Origin: Paenibacillus marchantiophytorum
Lineage (GTDB): Bacteria; Bacillota; Bacilli; Paenibacillales; NBRC-103111
Length of the DNA stretch: 64,000 nt
Assembly (NCBI RefSeq): GCF_014640555.1
Contig: NZ_BMHE01000030.1
Location: 1-64,000, forward strand
Direction of reading: 5' to 3'
Position numbers and translations under genes: made by a program. Below the pieces are notes generated by a model. It saw only the letters and a list, made by a program, of their open reading frames with translations. It had not been told where the DNA came from and searched no databases. Position 1 is the stretch's first letter; the number at the start of each line of letters is the position of its first letter. Of the stretch, positions 51,383 through 59,518 are shown piece after piece.

Positions 51383-51948
51383 CTTTTAACGCTGTGTTTC
51401 AGCGTTAAAAACTAGATCTCACCTGCTACCCTTGCTGTAACGCTGCATTTCAATCTTAACTACTCCCATTTGTTCCTTTCCACGTGAGTTCTGTTGGTGT
51501 AGCGCTGTTTTTCAGCGTTAAAAACTAGTTTTCACCTGCTCCCCTTGCTGTAACGCTGTATTTCAATCTTAACTACTCCCATTTGATCCTTTCCACGCGA
51601 GTTCTGTTGCTGTAACGCTGTTTTTCAGCGTTAAAATCTTGTTTTCACCTGCTACCCTTGCTGTAACGCTGTATTTCATTCTTAACTGCTCCCATTTGTT
51701 CCTTTCCACGTGAGTTCTGTTGCTGTAACGCTGTATTTCAGCGTTAAAAGTTAGTTTTCACCTGCTACCCTTGCTGTAACGCTGTATTTCATTCTTAACT
51801 ACTCCTGTTTGTTCCTTTCCACGTGAGTTCTGTTGCTGTAAACGCTGTTTTTCAGCGTTACAAACTAGTTTTCACCTGCTACCTCAGTTGTAACGCTGTA
51901 TTTCATCCTTAACTGTTCCAATTGGCTCCTCTACACGTGATTTCTCAT
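51383..51948. repeat. tandem array, 113-bp unit, five copies
   Basis: The mark AGCGTTA recurs at 51401, 51514, 51627, 51740 and 51854 (periods 113, 113, 113, 114). Each unit has a perfect small hairpin, TAACGCTG/CAGCGTTA or a one-base variant, then CACCTGCTACCCTTGCT. A half-related second block follows (GTAACGCTGTATTTCA... to TTCCTTTCCACGTGAGTTCT). No frame is conserved across copies. There are no unique spacers, so it is not CRISPR. Confidence 0.92.
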
Positions 51949-51971
51949 GCTGTCGAGAAAGTCTCGGCAGC
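51949..51971 (+). terminator. hairpin closing the repeat region
   Basis: GCTGTCGAGA/TCTCGGCAGC (51949-51971, three-base loop) followed by CTTTATTTTTT. It could end a plus-strand transcript crossing the array. The following ~220 bp (51972-52190) contain no gene I can support. Confidence 0.7.
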
Positions 51972-52192
51972 CTTTATTTTTTGTGTTTGGGTTTGAGTAT
52001 TGGAGAGTGACTCCCATCCCGAGTTTGCGCTGTTGGGCCCCCCACCGTGATGTAGGGGTTCGATGCGCTGAGAATAAGATAGCTGAAAGTGTTTATTTGT
52101 TCGAAGGGCTGCTGGTTCGGAGGTATTAGCAAGGCACGTTAATTCCCCCATTCTCTCGACAACAAGCGTATAAAGACAGCATCTCTTTTAGC

Positions 52193-52233
52193 ACAAAAAA
52201 AACTATCCCCAGGTTCTGAAACCTGCCGGATAG
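52193..52233 (-). terminator. terminator of the CDF transporter gene
   Basis: On the minus strand, CTATCC/GGATAG outer and AGGTT/AACCT inner stems (52203-52233) are followed by eight T. The nested stem design is the same as that of the hairpin units at 33241-33894. Confidence 0.9.
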
Positions 52234-52248
52234 CTTAGCTTTCTACAC

Positions 52249-53133
52249 CTATTCCTCATACCAAGGATTCAGATGCACGAGCACCTCATCCACGTCGCTA
52301 TGAGCTGCTTTGATTTTTTGCTTGATAGAGCGGCTGATATCGTGGCCTTCTTGAATGGTCAATGTCCCGCGAACGGCAAGCCTGGCGTCGACTAGTATGT
52401 AATGGCCATGCTCCCGCGCCCGCAAACGGTCAATGCGTTTGATCTCTGGTACAGAACGGATCAAGGCCGCATATTGTTCAATCTGATCCAAATTTACACT
52501 TCGCTCCATGAGAATGTCGAAGGATTCTCTGCCCATTTCGTAGGCCAGCTTCAAGACCAGGAAAGAGACGATGATCCCCGCTACGGGATCTCCATACGCC
52601 AGGATGGCATAGCCGAAATGCTCGCCAATCAGAGCCAACCCGATACCTACGGATGCAGCAATAGAGGCATAGACGTCCGCCAAATGGTCGTAGGCGGTAG
52701 CGATTAAGCCTTTGCTGTTGAGTTGGCGGCCGATGCGCATGGTGTAGACATAGAGAATTTGCTTCCAGATCAGCGAGATGACCGCTGCGACAAACGCGAT
52801 CCAATGCGCCGCGCCCGCTGGCTCGAATAGCGCATGTATGGAGTGATAGCCCATATAAATGGCGGCTCCGGCCAAAATGATCGCGACGATAAAGGCGCCA
52901 AGCACTTCAGCCTTGCCGTGGCCATAGGGATGATCCACATCGGCCGGCTTCGAAGATACGCGCATGGAGCTGTACGCCGTCGCAGAGGCGATTACATCAC
53001 CGGCGTTATGGATGCCGTCGGCGATGAGCACTTGGCTTTGGAACGTGAGTCCGACGAATATTTTGATGGCGGTAAGCACGACGTTGCTGGCAAGACTAAT
53101 CCAGATCGCCAGCATCGAGGCTGTCTTCTTCAT
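52249..53133 (-). CDS. cation diffusion facilitator (CDF) metal transporter
   Basis: 294 aa with six membrane helices and a C-terminal cytoplasmic metal-binding domain (residues ~205-290, ending DEVLVHLNPW). Metal-site motifs: ADGIHNAGDV in helix 2 (the His/Asp pair), DHPYGHGKAE, and DHLADVYAS in helix 5 (H-x3-D). This pattern is typical of Zn/Mn/Fe proton antiporters; the metal cannot be fixed. ATG at 53133 (AAAGGA, 10 bases) is preferred; an upstream GTG at 53154 is possible. It lies 61 bp after the IclR gene on the same strand. Confidence 0.92.
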   Translation of the reverse strand: MKKTASMLAIWISLASNVVLTAIKIFVGLTFQSQVLIADGIHNAGDVIASATAYSSMRVSSKPADVDHPYGHGKAEVLGAFIVAIILAGAAIYMGYHSIHALFEPAGAAHWIAFVAAVISLIWKQILYVYTMRIGRQLNSKGLIATAYDHLADVYASIAASVGIGLALIGEHFGYAILAYGDPVAGIIVSFLVLKLAYEMGRESFDILMERSVNLDQIEQYAALIRSVPEIKRIDRLRAREHGHYILVDARLAVRGTLTIQEGHDISRSIKQKIKAAHSDVDEVLVHLNPWYEE

Positions 53134-53194
53134 ACTTGCCACATCCTTTCCCACTTCTAGTATGGACCTCCTAGAAGATAAGCATCCGTCGCCG

Positions 53195-53938
53195 CTAGCG
53201 CAGCATGGTTCCCATCCGTCGCGCCGCTTCCATAATCAGCGGCGCCTGCTCTTGCATGACCTCCAGCGTCAGCCTGTTCGCTGGGCCCGAAACGGCAAGG
53301 GCGGCGACCAGCCGGCCGCCTCGATCCAAGACCGGTGCGGACACAGCCGCTGCACCGGGCTCGCGCTCTTCCACGCTCGTGGCGAAGCCAGCGAGCTTGG
53401 TGTCGCTGAGCTGCTGCAGGAACGCCTGCTGGTCCAGCCCCGTCGGCCAGTCGGCCGAGGCTAGCAGTTGTTCCCGCAGCGCGGGCTCAGCGAAGGCGAC
53501 GAGCACCTTGCTCGAGGCGCCGACGTACAAAGGCATTCGCGCCCCGACAGGGGCTACGCGGCGAATAGCCTGGTTGCTTTGCACGGCTTGGATGCGCACG
53601 CGAAGCAAGCCGTCCTGCACGTACAGCGAGATCGTTTCGCCGAGTTGGTCGCGCAGCCGCTCCATCTCCGGCAGCAGAATAATGCCGGGGTCTCCCTCTT
53701 TGGAAAGGTTGGCGGACAGCTCCCAGAGCCGGTAGCCAAGCCGGTATTTATCAGTTGCGGCATCGCGCATGATAAAGCCCTTCCCTTCCAGTGAAGCAAG
53801 CAAACGGTGGACAGTGCTTTTGTGCAAATCAACGCGGCTTGCAATTTCTGTTAAAGTAAGTTCTGTTGCCCCCGTAAAACAGAGCATAATATCTAAAGCG
53901 CGCTCTACAGCACGCACGGTCAGCTTGCCATCTTCCAT
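53195..53938 (-). CDS. IclR-family transcriptional regulator
   Basis: 247 aa. The N-terminal winged helix (residues ~8-65) has the IclR pattern TEIASRVDLHKSTVHRLLAS followed by LEGKGFI. The C-terminal effector domain (residues ~85-245) includes GARMPLYVGASSKVLVAFAE and AAVSAPVLDRGGRLVAALAVSGP, typical of small-acid-sensing IclR proteins. ATG at 53938 follows AAGGAAA by 12 bases; GTG at 53947 or 53950 are alternatives. A palindrome matching the one in the acnA leader lies upstream of it, so autoregulation and control of aconitase are inferred. The 3' half is GC-rich. Confidence 0.9.
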   Translation of the reverse strand: MEDGKLTVRAVERALDIMLCFTGATELTLTEIASRVDLHKSTVHRLLASLEGKGFIMRDAATDKYRLGYRLWELSANLSKEGDPGIILLPEMERLRDQLGETISLYVQDGLLRVRIQAVQSNQAIRRVAPVGARMPLYVGASSKVLVAFAEPALREQLLASADWPTGLDQQAFLQQLSDTKLAGFATSVEEREPGAAAVSAPVLDRGGRLVAALAVSGPANRLTLEVMQEQAPLIMEAARRMGTMLR

Positions 53939-54001
53939 GACGAACACCACTTTCCTTATATGGATATCTAAGATATGCCAGTTGTGCAAAGAAGTTGATT
54001 A

Positions 54002-54059
54002 GTTTCACTATATGAAACCCAATTACATCTAGTATAACCAAACTCCCCCTATGCGTAAA
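54002..54059 (-). promoter_or_regulatory. promoter and palindromic operator of the IclR-family gene
   Basis: On the minus strand, -35 TTTACG (54054-54059), 17-base spacer and -10 TATACT (54031-54036) are followed at about +6 by GTTTCATATAGTGAAAC (54002-54018). The palindrome is 15/17 identical, read on the plus strand, to the site in the acnA leader, and both promoters share -10 TATACT. Confidence 0.65.
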
Positions 54060-54275
54060 GGTCAATGATCTGTTTCTTCCATTGTTACAGAACGATTACA
54101 GAGGCCTTACAATTGGTGCATCTTCATTGACTTGAAAGCGCATTCAGAATAATATTAAGTTAATAGATTACTTATCAGAATATTTTGTCAATTCTATTCC
54201 TGATTCATTCTCCCTATGACCTCTTAGAGCAACTAGGATAACTCACACTAACTTTTATGGAGGGAGGGTGCTGCG

Positions 54276-55265
54276 ATGTCAACAACATCTCTATCCCCTG
54301 GTTCACTGCAACCCACACTTGACGAGGTCGTAACTCGACCCCTTTTACGCAAAAAAAGGCTGGTTCTCACCATCCTCATCTCATTCCTGACCCTATGTCT
54401 GTCACTCTTGCTTGCCTTTCATGCTTATATTGCTTGGACGCTCGCTAGACCGCACATTGATCCGCTTCATTCAGATCCGATGAGAGCTGTCGGACTGCCT
54501 TTCAGCAGCGTGACTTTCCCGAGTAAGGACGGAACATCGCAATTGGACGGCTGGTTCATTCCCGCTAAATCAACCAAAACTGTCATCTTCTCCCATGGCT
54601 ATGGCGGCAATCGCGAAGAGTTATGGGTACCGCTCTACAACTTGGCGCGCGAGCTTCATTTGCAAAACTACAATGTCCTCATGTTCGACTATGGCTATGT
54701 CCACCCTGGCAGCAAACGATTGATGACTGGCGGTATTCAAGAATCTCAGGAACTGCTTGGCGCTATTGATTACGTTAAGCATCTTTCCAACAACGGTTCT
54801 ATCTATATCTGGGGCTTCTCGATGGGGGCAGGAACAGCGCTGCAAGCCGCTCTCCAGAATGGCAATGATATCTCAGGAATGATCCTGGACAGCACCTTTC
54901 TGCTGAATCCGGATACACTCTATCACAATATGAAGCAGGTCGTGAACGTTCCCAAATTCCCATCTTTACCGCTGGTTCGTTTATTCTTCCCGCTGCTTAA
55001 CGGCGTAAGCTTGCACGAAGTGCCTTATAATAAGGTCACCTCCACCGCTTACCCGATGCCGATCTTCTTCATCCATGGGACTGAGGATTACAAAGCTCCC
55101 TACGGTATGGTGGAGGATATGTTCAAGCAGCAGAAAGATGCCGAATCCAAGCTATGGATCATTCCCAAAGCGCAGCACGAACTGCTCTACCGGGCAGAAC
55201 CCAAAGCCTATATTCGCAAAACGATGAACTTCCTGAATGGCATTGCGACGGCGCCTGTCTCTTAA
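54276..55265 (+). CDS. membrane-anchored alpha/beta hydrolase
   Basis: 329 aa with one N-terminal membrane helix (residues ~28-55) and an extracytoplasmic or membrane-associated hydrolase fold. SHGYGGNREE gives the oxyanion region (near 108), WGFSMGAGTAL the nucleophile Ser (near 181), FIHGTEDYKAP the Asp (near 268) and AQHELLY the His (near 300). This places it in the serine aminopeptidase/BAAT-like hydrolases often annotated DUF1749/YqkD-like. Substrate unknown. GGAGGGAGG lies about 8 bases before the ATG. It is the only plus-strand gene in this part of the window. Confidence 0.88.
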   Translation: MSTTSLSPGSLQPTLDEVVTRPLLRKKRLVLTILISFLTLCLSLLLAFHAYIAWTLARPHIDPLHSDPMRAVGLPFSSVTFPSKDGTSQLDGWFIPAKSTKTVIFSHGYGGNREELWVPLYNLARELHLQNYNVLMFDYGYVHPGSKRLMTGGIQESQELLGAIDYVKHLSNNGSIYIWGFSMGAGTALQAALQNGNDISGMILDSTFLLNPDTLYHNMKQVVNVPKFPSLPLVRLFFPLLNGVSLHEVPYNKVTSTAYPMPIFFIHGTEDYKAPYGMVEDMFKQQKDAESKLWIIPKAQHELLYRAEPKAYIRKTMNFLNGIATAPVS

Positions 55266-55368
55266 CTCTGGTATTCCCTCCTCCCTATAAAATCGGCCCT
55301 AAACAGAACAAGAACGCTGACTCTGGTCAACGTTCTCGTATCTGCCTATGAGGTCGATATTTTTTTGC

Positions 55369-56688
55369 CTAATCCATCTCGTAGATCGATCCGGACTTGC
55401 TTGCGAACAGCTCGGCATAGACTTTCTCCGCGTACGCATCCGTCATCCCGGAAATATAATCGGCAACGAACCGCGGCCAGCTCCAATTGCCTCTGCGCCG
55501 CTCATAGCTGTCGATCCAGTCAGGCGGAATAATCCATTGGCCCTTGTCTTGGTCGATAAAGCTGTCCCACAAGCGCTCCACGATGATTTCACTGCGTTTT
55601 TGCAGACGCAGTACACGGAAATCTTTGATCAGGGTGACCCAAGCGAGCTTCTTGAGAATTTCCATCGTCCGCAGCATGTTCATATTCTCCGCTCCGTCTT
55701 TGACGAGGGCAACCTTCTTCCAGCCACGGTCAGGATCATCTATGATATCCAGACAACTGGCGAAGGAGCTTACCCAACGCGCTTTCATCTCTCTGCGCGT
55801 CCGTGATTCTTCCCGATTGCATTCGATGAAAATCTGCTTCCACTGCTCTAAGTAATCAGTCAGCACCTGTCTGACCATGACTTCAATATCCACTTGCTCC
55901 CAGCCGAATTTATGCTTATTGGGATCATTCAGGATCTCCATGACCAGATGCCGGATCAATCGCTGATCTTCAAAAAAGGTCGCGTTCATTTGAATTTTCC
56001 CCGCACGGATGCCGTCTTCAATGTCATGGGTCGAGTAGGCGATATCATCACACAAATCCATCAATTGGGCCTCCAGCGTGGAACACCCCTCCGGCATCTG
56101 CCACTGTGCTCTCAGATCACGGATAATGTCCCATTCGGAACCGTACACCCCTTTGAGCCTGCCTTCCTCCTCAATCAGGAACGGATATTTATTAATCCCC
56201 AGCAGCACCGCCGCGGTTAGGTCCAGACCGCTTTCACTGCCTGCTCTTTTTTCCAGGAACATCAGGATTCTGAAGTTTTGGGCATTGCCCTCATATTTCA
56301 GGCCGTGATCCTTCAGCAGAATATGGTTCAGTACTTCCTCCCCTTTGTGCCCAAAAGGCGGGTGACCGAAATCATGGGCAATCGACGCGCATTCTACCAC
56401 AGTAGGATCGATTACAAGCCCTGGATGCTCTCTCTTTTGAAGAAAAGGATTCGTGCGCTCCAGACGTTTGGCCACTTCTCTGGCAATTTGTGCAACCTCC
56501 AGCGAATGGGTGAGTCGTGTCCGATAGTAGTCACCTGAACCAGCACCGAACACCTGTGACTTCCCTTGCAGCCGACGAAAGGTCGGTGACTGAATGAGCC
56601 GCGCATAGTCGCGTTCAAATTCATCTCGTTCTTCACTCACTTTAGAGGAAGCGGCCTCGCCGGGCCGATATTTCCGTATGTCATTCAT
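55369..56688 (-). CDS. dgt: dGTP triphosphohydrolase-like HD protein
   Basis: 439 aa, a type 2 (Dgt-like) deoxynucleoside triphosphate triphosphohydrolase. Metal ligands are in RTRLTHSLEVAQIA (near 57) and SIAHDFGHPPFGHKGE (HD motif, near 105), plus MDLCDDIAYSTHDIED (second Asp, near 212). The enzyme releases tripolyphosphate from dNTPs and adjusts nucleotide pools. The first residues MNDIRKYRPGE are typical of Gram-positive members. GGGGAGGC precedes the ATG. Monocistronic; a weak hairpin (about 55310-55336) lies downstream. Confidence 0.92.
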   Translation of the reverse strand: MNDIRKYRPGEAASSKVSEERDEFERDYARLIQSPTFRRLQGKSQVFGAGSGDYYRTRLTHSLEVAQIAREVAKRLERTNPFLQKREHPGLVIDPTVVECASIAHDFGHPPFGHKGEEVLNHILLKDHGLKYEGNAQNFRILMFLEKRAGSESGLDLTAAVLLGINKYPFLIEEEGRLKGVYGSEWDIIRDLRAQWQMPEGCSTLEAQLMDLCDDIAYSTHDIEDGIRAGKIQMNATFFEDQRLIRHLVMEILNDPNKHKFGWEQVDIEVMVRQVLTDYLEQWKQIFIECNREESRTRREMKARWVSSFASCLDIIDDPDRGWKKVALVKDGAENMNMLRTMEILKKLAWVTLIKDFRVLRLQKRSEIIVERLWDSFIDQDKGQWIIPPDWIDSYERRRGNWSWPRFVADYISGMTDAYAEKVYAELFASKSGSIYEMD

Positions 56689-56786
56689 AAGCTTGCCTCC
56701 CCGAGTGCTATGCCCTATCCCTGCAACGTTTATAAAAGAATACTATATCTGCCGCCCCTGCAACAAGTCGTTGCCAGTGATCTGAA

Positions 56787-56834
56787 CAAAAAAAAGGAAT
56801 GCCGCACAAGACCATTGTCTTCATGCACATTCCT
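56787..56834 (-). terminator. folE terminator
   Basis: On the minus strand, AGGAATG/CATTCCT (56795-56834) with an inner AAGACAATGGTCTT hairpin is followed by eight T. Confidence 0.88.
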
Positions 56835-56845
56835 ACGCGAGTCTC

Positions 56846-57433
56846 TTATTTTAACAATGACAGAAATTCCGAACGCAATGTTGCGTCTTTACGGAATGAA
56901 CCGCGAACCGCCGAGGTAATCGTCTGACTGCCATATTTCTTCACGCCTCTGGCGCACATGCACATATGTTCACCTTCCACCACAACCATCACGCCATGCG
57001 GTTTCAGCACTTCATCCAGAATGTCTGCAATTTCAGAGGTGATCCGTTCCTGCACCTGCAGCTTGCGAGTAATAACATCGACCAGACGGGCAAATTTGCT
57101 TAATCCCGCCACTTTGCCGCTTGGCAAGTAACCGATATGCACTTTACCGAAAAATGGCGCCATATGATGCTCACATTGGCTGTAGTAAATGATGTCCTTA
57201 ATAATGACCAGCTCTTCGTGCTGCTCGTCGAAGGTCACACCCAATACATCGCGGGGATTCGCTTCATAGCCGGAGAAGATTTCTTCATACATCCGAGTGA
57301 CGCGAGCCGGCGTCTCCAGCAGACCTTCCCGATCTACATCTTCGCCGATTAACCTCAATATTTCCCGGACATGCTGTTCGATGAGCTCCCGATTCTCGGA
57401 AACTCTATTATTTTTATAATCGATTGAAGCCAT
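56846..57433 (-). CDS. folE: GTP cyclohydrolase I
   Basis: 195 aa. It converts GTP to dihydroneopterin triphosphate, the entry to folate (and queuosine precursor) synthesis. Zinc ligands are in YYSQCEHHMAPF (Cys/His, near 83) and EHMCMCARGVKK (near 154); GLSKFARLVDV forms the substrate site. ATG at 57433 is taken as start, although the GTG at 57445 is possible; the GAGG site is about 13 bases away. It starts 17-29 bp after a TetR-type regulator gene on the same strand, suggesting co-transcription. queG is a few genes upstream. Confidence 0.94.
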   Translation of the reverse strand: MASIDYKNNRVSENRELIEQHVREILRLIGEDVDREGLLETPARVTRMYEEIFSGYEANPRDVLGVTFDEQHEELVIIKDIIYYSQCEHHMAPFFGKVHIGYLPSGKVAGLSKFARLVDVITRKLQVQERITSEIADILDEVLKPHGVMVVVEGEHMCMCARGVKKYGSQTITSAVRGSFRKDATLRSEFLSLLK

Positions 57434-57461
57434 GTTTTCTCTCACACCTCTTTCTATGTCT

Positions 57462-58040
57462 CTACCCCATGCAAACCGTCAGAAGCTTGATACTATCGCG
57501 CATTGCTCTACTATCTTTGTGCGCTTTGGTCAGCAGCATACCGCCCTGCAGCAAGGATACGATAGGCATCGCGAACTCCACGGGCGTTAACCCTTGCAGA
57601 GACAGCTCTCCCCGCTTCGTACCGTCTTGCAAGCAATTCTTGACCTCAGTCTCCATCTCGCTAAAAAAACGGCTTAGCGGCTTGCGCAGCTCCTCTGAGC
57701 TGTCACTAAGCTCCAAGGCCAGGTTGCCGAAGAAGCACCCTTTCCGACAAGCATGCTCTTCACAGAAGCTCAGCATTCTTTCGAACAAGTCCAATACGCG
57801 CTGTTTCGGCGATAATTCCGAATTGCCCAGACTCGGTTCCAAGACGACTTGCCGCATCTCCTGCACCTTGCGTTCAATCACTTTCACGCCCAGCTCTTCC
57901 TTGCTTTTAAAATGATAATAAAAATTACTTTTGCAAACCCCGCTGCTCGACAAAATATCTTCCAGTCCCGTTCCTTGAAAGCCATGGTCATGAAACAGCA
58001 CCATCGCCGCTTCGAGGATGCGGTCTTTGTTGCTTGCCAT
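57462..58040 (-). CDS. TetR/AcrR-family regulator
   Basis: 192 aa. The HTH domain (residues 5-50; FQGTGLEDILSSSGVCKSNF, then YYHFKSKEEL) is of the AcrR type. The C-terminal ligand domain carries FFGNLALELSDSSEELRKPL with cysteines nearby (CEEHACRKGCF), a pattern of the TetR_C group seen in NemR/ComR-like electrophile sensors. The regulated gene is unknown; folE directly downstream is the first candidate. GAGGTGG is 7 bases before the ATG. Confidence 0.88.
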   Translation of the reverse strand: MASNKDRILEAAMVLFHDHGFQGTGLEDILSSSGVCKSNFYYHFKSKEELGVKVIERKVQEMRQVVLEPSLGNSELSPKQRVLDLFERMLSFCEEHACRKGCFFGNLALELSDSSEELRKPLSRFFSEMETEVKNCLQDGTKRGELSLQGLTPVEFAMPIVSLLQGGMLLTKAHKDSRAMRDSIKLLTVCMG

Positions 58041-58176
58041 CGATTAGCCACCTCTGAATAGTACTGGTATGTCCTACATCTTCCATACCTGACCATAATA
58101 GGAAGGGCTCATGCTGTCAGCCGTTGGTACGGTGGACAGCAAAGCCCTTGTGAAGGGTCATCTTACACCCAACGTC

Positions 58177-58386
58177 TTATTTCCATTTTTGGTTTTTCAT
58201 CATTTGCTGCGCTTTGTTCAGTTGCTGCTTATTCATGTTGTAGCCCATTTGCTTCGCCATTTTGGCCAGCATTTCGGGATTGTTCTGCATCGACTCCAGC
58301 TGTCTTTTCAAATAGAATACGCCGATGAAAAAACCGCCGACTAAGCCCACAATCAACGTGAGAATAGGTATAAGATAACTCCACAT
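58177..58386 (-). CDS. yneF: YneF family (UPF0154) small membrane protein
   Basis: 69 aa. One N-terminal membrane helix (residues 5-25, GGFFIG motif) is followed by a basic helical tail with NPEMLAKMAKQMGYNMNKQQ, the hallmark of UPF0154. Function is unknown. ATG at 58386 is 8 bases after GGGG; an upstream in-frame start at 58416 would add ten residues without a site. It matches the ~70-aa size of B. subtilis YneF. Confidence 0.9.
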   Translation of the reverse strand: MWSYLIPILTLIVGLVGGFFIGVFYLKRQLESMQNNPEMLAKMAKQMGYNMNKQQLNKAQQMMKNQKWK

Positions 58387-58481
58387 CGTGAATGCCCCCT
58401 GCTTGTACATAGTCATATTGTTGCATTACTTTATCATATCATTTCTGTTCATCGCTTTACAAATGAGTTTCTAGGCCAAAA

Positions 58482-59513
58482 TCACAGCACTTGCTCAATA
58501 AATAGAGTGGTGTGTTTGGCCAAATCAATCTCCTTGATGTCCAGTTCCCGGTCCATCGTGTCTTGCTTCACAATACGGACAATGGGACGGCTTGGCAGTC
58601 CGCGATGCTGTCCCACCACAACGCCGGTCTCCCGACTAGATAAACGCACCGAAGAGCCCGTCGGGTAAATCGAAACGATTTTCAGAAATTGAATTAAAAT
58701 ATCACGATCCAGCTTCGTCTCAGCTAATGCCATCATATGCTCGCAAGCCTCATAAGGCATCATCCTTCGCCCTAAGGAAATATCGAAGAGCAAGTTATCA
58801 TACATGTTAGCGACAGCTGTGATTTTGGCATAGACATGGATATCCTCACTCAGCAGCCCTCTCGGCAATCCAGACCCGTCCATAGCTTCGTGGTGCTGGA
58901 AAGCAACGTGCGCCACCAACAGGCTGAATTCCCGTTTACTTTTCAAAAGTTCAAAGCCTCTCCACGTATGATGCCGCTTCAGATCAAGCGATTCATCGTC
59001 AAACAGAAGTTCTGCTTTGCCTACATCATGCAGCAGTGCGCCTACGGCGAGCTCTTTCAATTGCGTTTCACTAAAGCCCATATTAATGCCGATCAACACA
59101 GCCATCATGCAAACATTCGTCGCATGGACATACATTTCGTTATCCTTCGTGCGAATATCGGTCAACTGAATCAAGACGTCGCGATTTTTCATCACTTCAT
59201 CCAGCAAGGTATTGATGGAAATACTCATCGAACGAGAGTTAAACTCCTTGCCCGATTGAATCGCCGCGAAGGTCTGGCCCATCTGCTGCATGACGATCCG
59301 TTTCGTCTCTTCCGAGAGAATTTCCGGAATCTCCACATCCTCCAGATTGGGATCCTGAATGTAGATCATCGTGACCCCGATGCGATTGAGTGTGTTGATC
59401 ATGAAAACCGTTAGCTGCACGCCCTCAGAAAGCAGGATAGATCCATTGCTGGCAAATATCGTACGCCCCAAATATTGACCCGATTCAACGGAATCCAAAT
59501 GGACATATTTCAT
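58482..59513 (-). CDS. HD-GYP-type phosphodiesterase domain protein
   Basis: 343 aa. The N-terminal ~110 residues form an unassigned domain. The HD-GYP domain follows with AVGALLHDVGKAEL (HD near 168), a HTWRGFELL His and FQHHEAMDGSGLPRG (near 212), where GYP is replaced by GLP. Proteins with intact GYP hydrolyse cyclic di-GMP; GLP variants are common in Firmicutes and may still be active. ATG at 59513 (GGAG, 8 bases) is preferred to the GTG at 59522. It immediately follows queG. Confidence 0.85.
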   Translation of the reverse strand: MKYVHLDSVESGQYLGRTIFASNGSILLSEGVQLTVFMINTLNRIGVTMIYIQDPNLEDVEIPEILSEETKRIVMQQMGQTFAAIQSGKEFNSRSMSISINTLLDEVMKNRDVLIQLTDIRTKDNEMYVHATNVCMMAVLIGINMGFSETQLKELAVGALLHDVGKAELLFDDESLDLKRHHTWRGFELLKSKREFSLLVAHVAFQHHEAMDGSGLPRGLLSEDIHVYAKITAVANMYDNLLFDISLGRRMMPYEACEHMMALAETKLDRDILIQFLKIVSIYPTGSSVRLSSRETGVVVGQHRGLPSRPIVRIVKQDTMDRELDIKEIDLAKHTTLFIEQVL

Positions 59514-59518
59514 AGAAT

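Noticed and set aside
51383..51948. CRISPR array or coding tandem-repeat protein
   Set aside because: The 113-bp unit is not a multiple of three, no frame stays open across copies, and spacers are not unique.
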